Assembly: GCF_019857205.1 (NCBI RefSeq)
Contig: NZ_JAHWXO010000007.1
Coordinates: 124,001 to 188,000, forward strand
From: Qipengyuania pacifica
GTDB taxonomy: Bacteria > Pseudomonadota > Alphaproteobacteria > Sphingomonadales > Sphingomonadaceae
Direction of reading: 5' to 3'
Length of the DNA: 64,000 nt
The notes beneath the pieces are model-generated. The model was not told where the DNA came from, ran no database searches, and worked only from the letters and a program-made list of their open reading frames with translations. Shown here piece after piece: positions 62,237-64,000 of this stretch (position 1 is the stretch's first letter; each line of letters starts with the position of its first letter). The position numbers and the translations under genes are program-made.

Positions 62237-63187
62237 TTACTTTAAATCATCGATATTCGTTCCAGCTTCTCTTCTTTTTGGCCGATAGTCTGGGAGGGGA
62301 GGATTTGATGTAATTCCCTCAACCTGAATATCTTCGATTTTTTCACTGAGAGGAGCAAGTTCGCGACTAAGTTCGCGAAGGTCCGTTTCACCTTCAACCA
62401 AAGAATCTTCGACCGCCGGAATGCCACTCCTTATCTGGGAAAGTTTGTTTTCAGCGTTCTGCACCCCCTCCCTGAATTGGCGAAGGCGTAGTTGCGCGAT
62501 AGCAGAAGCGCTCCGCCCTGAGATCCGCCGATCTGCATCTCGAAGATTATTTCCCCATCCACCAACCCTTTGCCCTAAGTCTAACAATCTTCCTTTTGTT
62601 GAGGCCAATCGTTCGTCCCAACCTTCGGCGTCCGATGCGAGTGCGGCCGTCGTGACTCGAAGCCGGACAAGATCGGAGGTGATCACCCGTTGCTTTTCTG
62701 GCTCCAGTCCTTCGTTCAGAGCGCGAATGCTATTTGCCACGGTCTCTACAGTGGCGGTCGCATCCCTCCCCAATAGTCCGGTTTCGTCCGCGGCGGGAAT
62801 GATCTTTTTTCCTGACTTGTCGGTGTAAATGCCCTCACGACCCCGTCGGCCCTCGAGCACGAGCGCAGCCTCTCCAGTTATCAGATCCGTGCTGATTGTC
62901 GCTTCAAGGCCGTGGACTTTCGCCGCAGAAGGATCGAGAGTCAGAACAACGACCACGTTTTCCGGTTCATTTTCCGCCAGACGGACCGATGTTACCTGTC
63001 CCACAGGGACTCCCAATAGTGTTACAGTCGATCCCGACTGAAGGCCTTCCACGGAGCGATCAAACTTGATCTGATATGTTTCCTGATTTGGTCTGGGATC
63101 GATTAGCCACATCGCGAAAGCGATGGTCGTAAGCATCAGAATGCCAACGATCCACGCCACTAGGGAGAAGTTTGCGTTAGTTTCCAT
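62237..63187 (-). CDS. MCE/MlaD-family membrane-anchored protein
   Basis: The 316-residue protein has one N-terminal helix (about 9-29), an MCE domain (about 38-120; YQIKFDRSVEGLQSGSTVTLLGVPVGQV, ATISTDLITGEAALVLEG) and a long, charged, coiled-coil-like C-terminal region (about 170-300). MCE proteins such as MlaD form rings that carry phospholipids between membranes, normally with MlaE and MlaF partners. None is present here: upstream is a truncated MarR gene, downstream a gene-free stretch. The DNA is less GC-rich than its neighbours. Confidence 0.8.
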   Translation of the reverse strand: METNANFSLVAWIVGILMLTTIAFAMWLIDPRPNQETYQIKFDRSVEGLQSGSTVTLLGVPVGQVTSVRLAENEPENVVVVLTLDPSAAKVHGLEATISTDLITGEAALVLEGRRGREGIYTDKSGKKIIPAADETGLLGRDATATVETVANSIRALNEGLEPEKQRVITSDLVRLRVTTAALASDAEGWDERLASTKGRLLDLGQRVGGWGNNLRDADRRISGRSASAIAQLRLRQFREGVQNAENKLSQIRSGIPAVEDSLVEGETDLRELSRELAPLSEKIEDIQVEGITSNPPLPDYRPKRREAGTNIDDLK

Positions 63188-63705
63188 CTAGCACGCCGCC
63201 AGCGGTTTGTTCGTCCGGCAGAGGGCCGGTGCAATGAAAGTTCGCGTCCCGCATGCTCCATTCGGTTGTCCGCTATAGAACATGACCGAGGTTCGTCCCC
63301 TGGCGCAATCGCCACGAGCGGGGCATCCGGGCGCGTCGAATGTGTTTTGGTTTGAGATCGGCCTAGTCCCAACACGGGCGTGATGCCGCCCCGCCCGTGG
63401 CGACCGAATATTGCTATGACTTGCGCAAGCCGCGTCCGGTCACTCAAGCGCGAAGGCGTCATGTCTTCCAGGCCGCTGCTGGAGGATGTGATTTCAAGTC
63501 TCCTGGCGATGTCCGTCTGGTTCAGGGCAGGAGCTCTGATGAGCTGCGCCAACACACGCCACTGCGTACGATTGAGGCTCAGCGGCTGTGCTCGGTCATC
63601 GAATGCCTTGCGCGCGGCGCGGCTGATCTGGTCCATCATGAAGATCGCTCGATCATCGTGGGTGATGACATTGTCGAGTGCGAGAGTGCCCTCATCTTCT
63701 GGCAT
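63160..63705 (-). pseudogene. MarR-family regulator, apparently truncated
   Basis: The 181-residue frame begins like MarR regulators (AIFMMDQISRAARKAFDDRA, LSLNRTQWRVLAQLIRAPALNQTDIARRLEI, residues about 20-72). After about residue 75 it turns into sequence with no recognisable wing or dimerisation helix. The last third is Arg/Ser-rich and overlaps the MCE gene start by 28 nt. I found no continuation in the two other frames just after the break. It is divergent from an EmrA-like adaptor gene, the usual place for an efflux regulator, so a functional ancestor probably controlled that pump. Confidence 0.6.
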
Positions 63706-63813
63706 GAGACATTCCTATCGATCGGAGAAAAATAGTAAAGGACTTTCGCATTTTGTTTTGGCCGCTATATCGCTCGCGCAGCGGCTCAAACGATGGCGAG
63801 GAGCGAAATAATC

Positions 63814-64000
63814 ATGGCGGACGAGACAGCAGGGGCTAGCGATGAAGGCGCACGTCCGACGGGGTTGTCCAGTCCGCGGGTCCGGCTGGGTCTGCTGATC
63901 GCCGGCATTCTGGTCCTGCTCGCCGGGAGCTACTGGTATTACAATCATCAGACGTACGGCAGATTCCAGCAGTCCACCGACAACGCTTATATTGCCGCCG
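63814..64000 (+). CDS. EmrA/HlyD-type efflux periplasmic adaptor (partial, 5' end only)
   Basis: From ATG 63814 behind GAGGAG the frame runs to the window edge (62 codons). A hydrophilic N-terminal tail is followed by one membrane helix (LGLLIAGILVLLAGSYWYY) and then QSTDNAYIAA. The latter is the hallmark start of EmrA-like membrane-fusion proteins (TDNAYV/I). It probably forms a multidrug efflux pump with a major-facilitator partner to the right. Confidence 0.85.
   Translation, partial: MADETAGASDEGARPTGLSSPRVRLGLLIAGILVLLAGSYWYYNHQTYGRFQQSTDNAYIAA

Noticed and set aside
62095-62313. A 72-codon plus-strand frame in the AT-rich gap
   Set aside because: No ribosome-binding site, no recognisable sequence, and it overlaps the end of the MCE gene.

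Overview
The window looks like chromosome of a marine or aquatic alphaproteobacterium of the Sphingomonadales, most likely the Erythrobacteraceae. This rests on high GC, very dense gene packing with many ATGA/TTGA stop-start overlaps, a single bifunctional Rsh (p)ppGpp enzyme, TonB-dependent receptors paired with TPR-sulfotransferases, and the style of the proteins. No rRNA, insertion sequence, phage or CRISPR array is visible. One tRNA gene, tRNA-Ser(GGA), is present.

Layout: 1-1.7 kb, three secreted spore-coat-protein-U-type or associated genes of a chaperone-usher-like locus, running off the left edge. 1.8-5.4 kb, a four-gene phosphorelay (hybrid kinase, CheY-like regulator, Hpt protein, LuxR-type regulator). 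5.6-12.6 kb, a respiratory island: DUF2231 membrane proteins, a PQQ-type sugar dehydrogenase lipoprotein, an alternative haem-copper oxidase (subunit II plus a fused subunit I+III), a CopD-like protein and a caa3-type CtaG. 12.7-20 kb, housekeeping genes: an NAD(P)-binding protein, tRNA-Ser, a candidate small RNA, a cyclophilin-like protein, a VOC protein, Rsh, a membrane protein and fumarase.

20.2-25.9 kb holds a TonB receptor followed by two sulfotransferases, and 42.2-47 kb carries a second receptor plus TPR-sulfotransferase. Each locus has a GC-rich hairpin between receptor and sulfotransferase. cysD-cysNC at 34-36.8 kb makes PAPS, the usual sulfotransferase donor. 25.9-32.9 kb holds a fused hydantoinase/oxoprolinase, an aldehyde dehydrogenase and a pair of acyl-CoA dehydrogenases, the second lacking its middle domain. 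36.9-39 kb is an OmpR/EnvZ-like pair. 39-42.1 kb is a carbonic anhydrase, SulP transporter and second carbonic anhydrase-like protein that has lost two zinc ligands.

47-48.8 kb is a BCCT osmolyte transporter. 49.2-54.9 kb is an EAL phosphodiesterase, a LysM lipoprotein and a kinase/FHA/phosphatase set of the type VI secretion threonine-phosphorylation kind, without secretion genes in view. 55-61.7 kb is a glycosyltransferase cluster with sucrose-phosphate synthase/phosphatase interrupted by one in-frame TGA, closed by a Crp/Fnr regulator. From 61.7 kb there is an AT-richer gap, a solitary MCE protein, a truncated MarR gene, and the start of an EmrA-like efflux adaptor at the right edge.

The most unusual items are the zinc-ligand-less carbonic anhydrase co-translated with SulP, the nonsense-split sucrose synthase/phosphatase, the duplicated receptor-hairpin-sulfotransferase architecture, the orphan phosphorylation module, and an oxidase with altered K-channel and CuA residues. 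All family assignments are by eye from sequence motifs; no searches were run.
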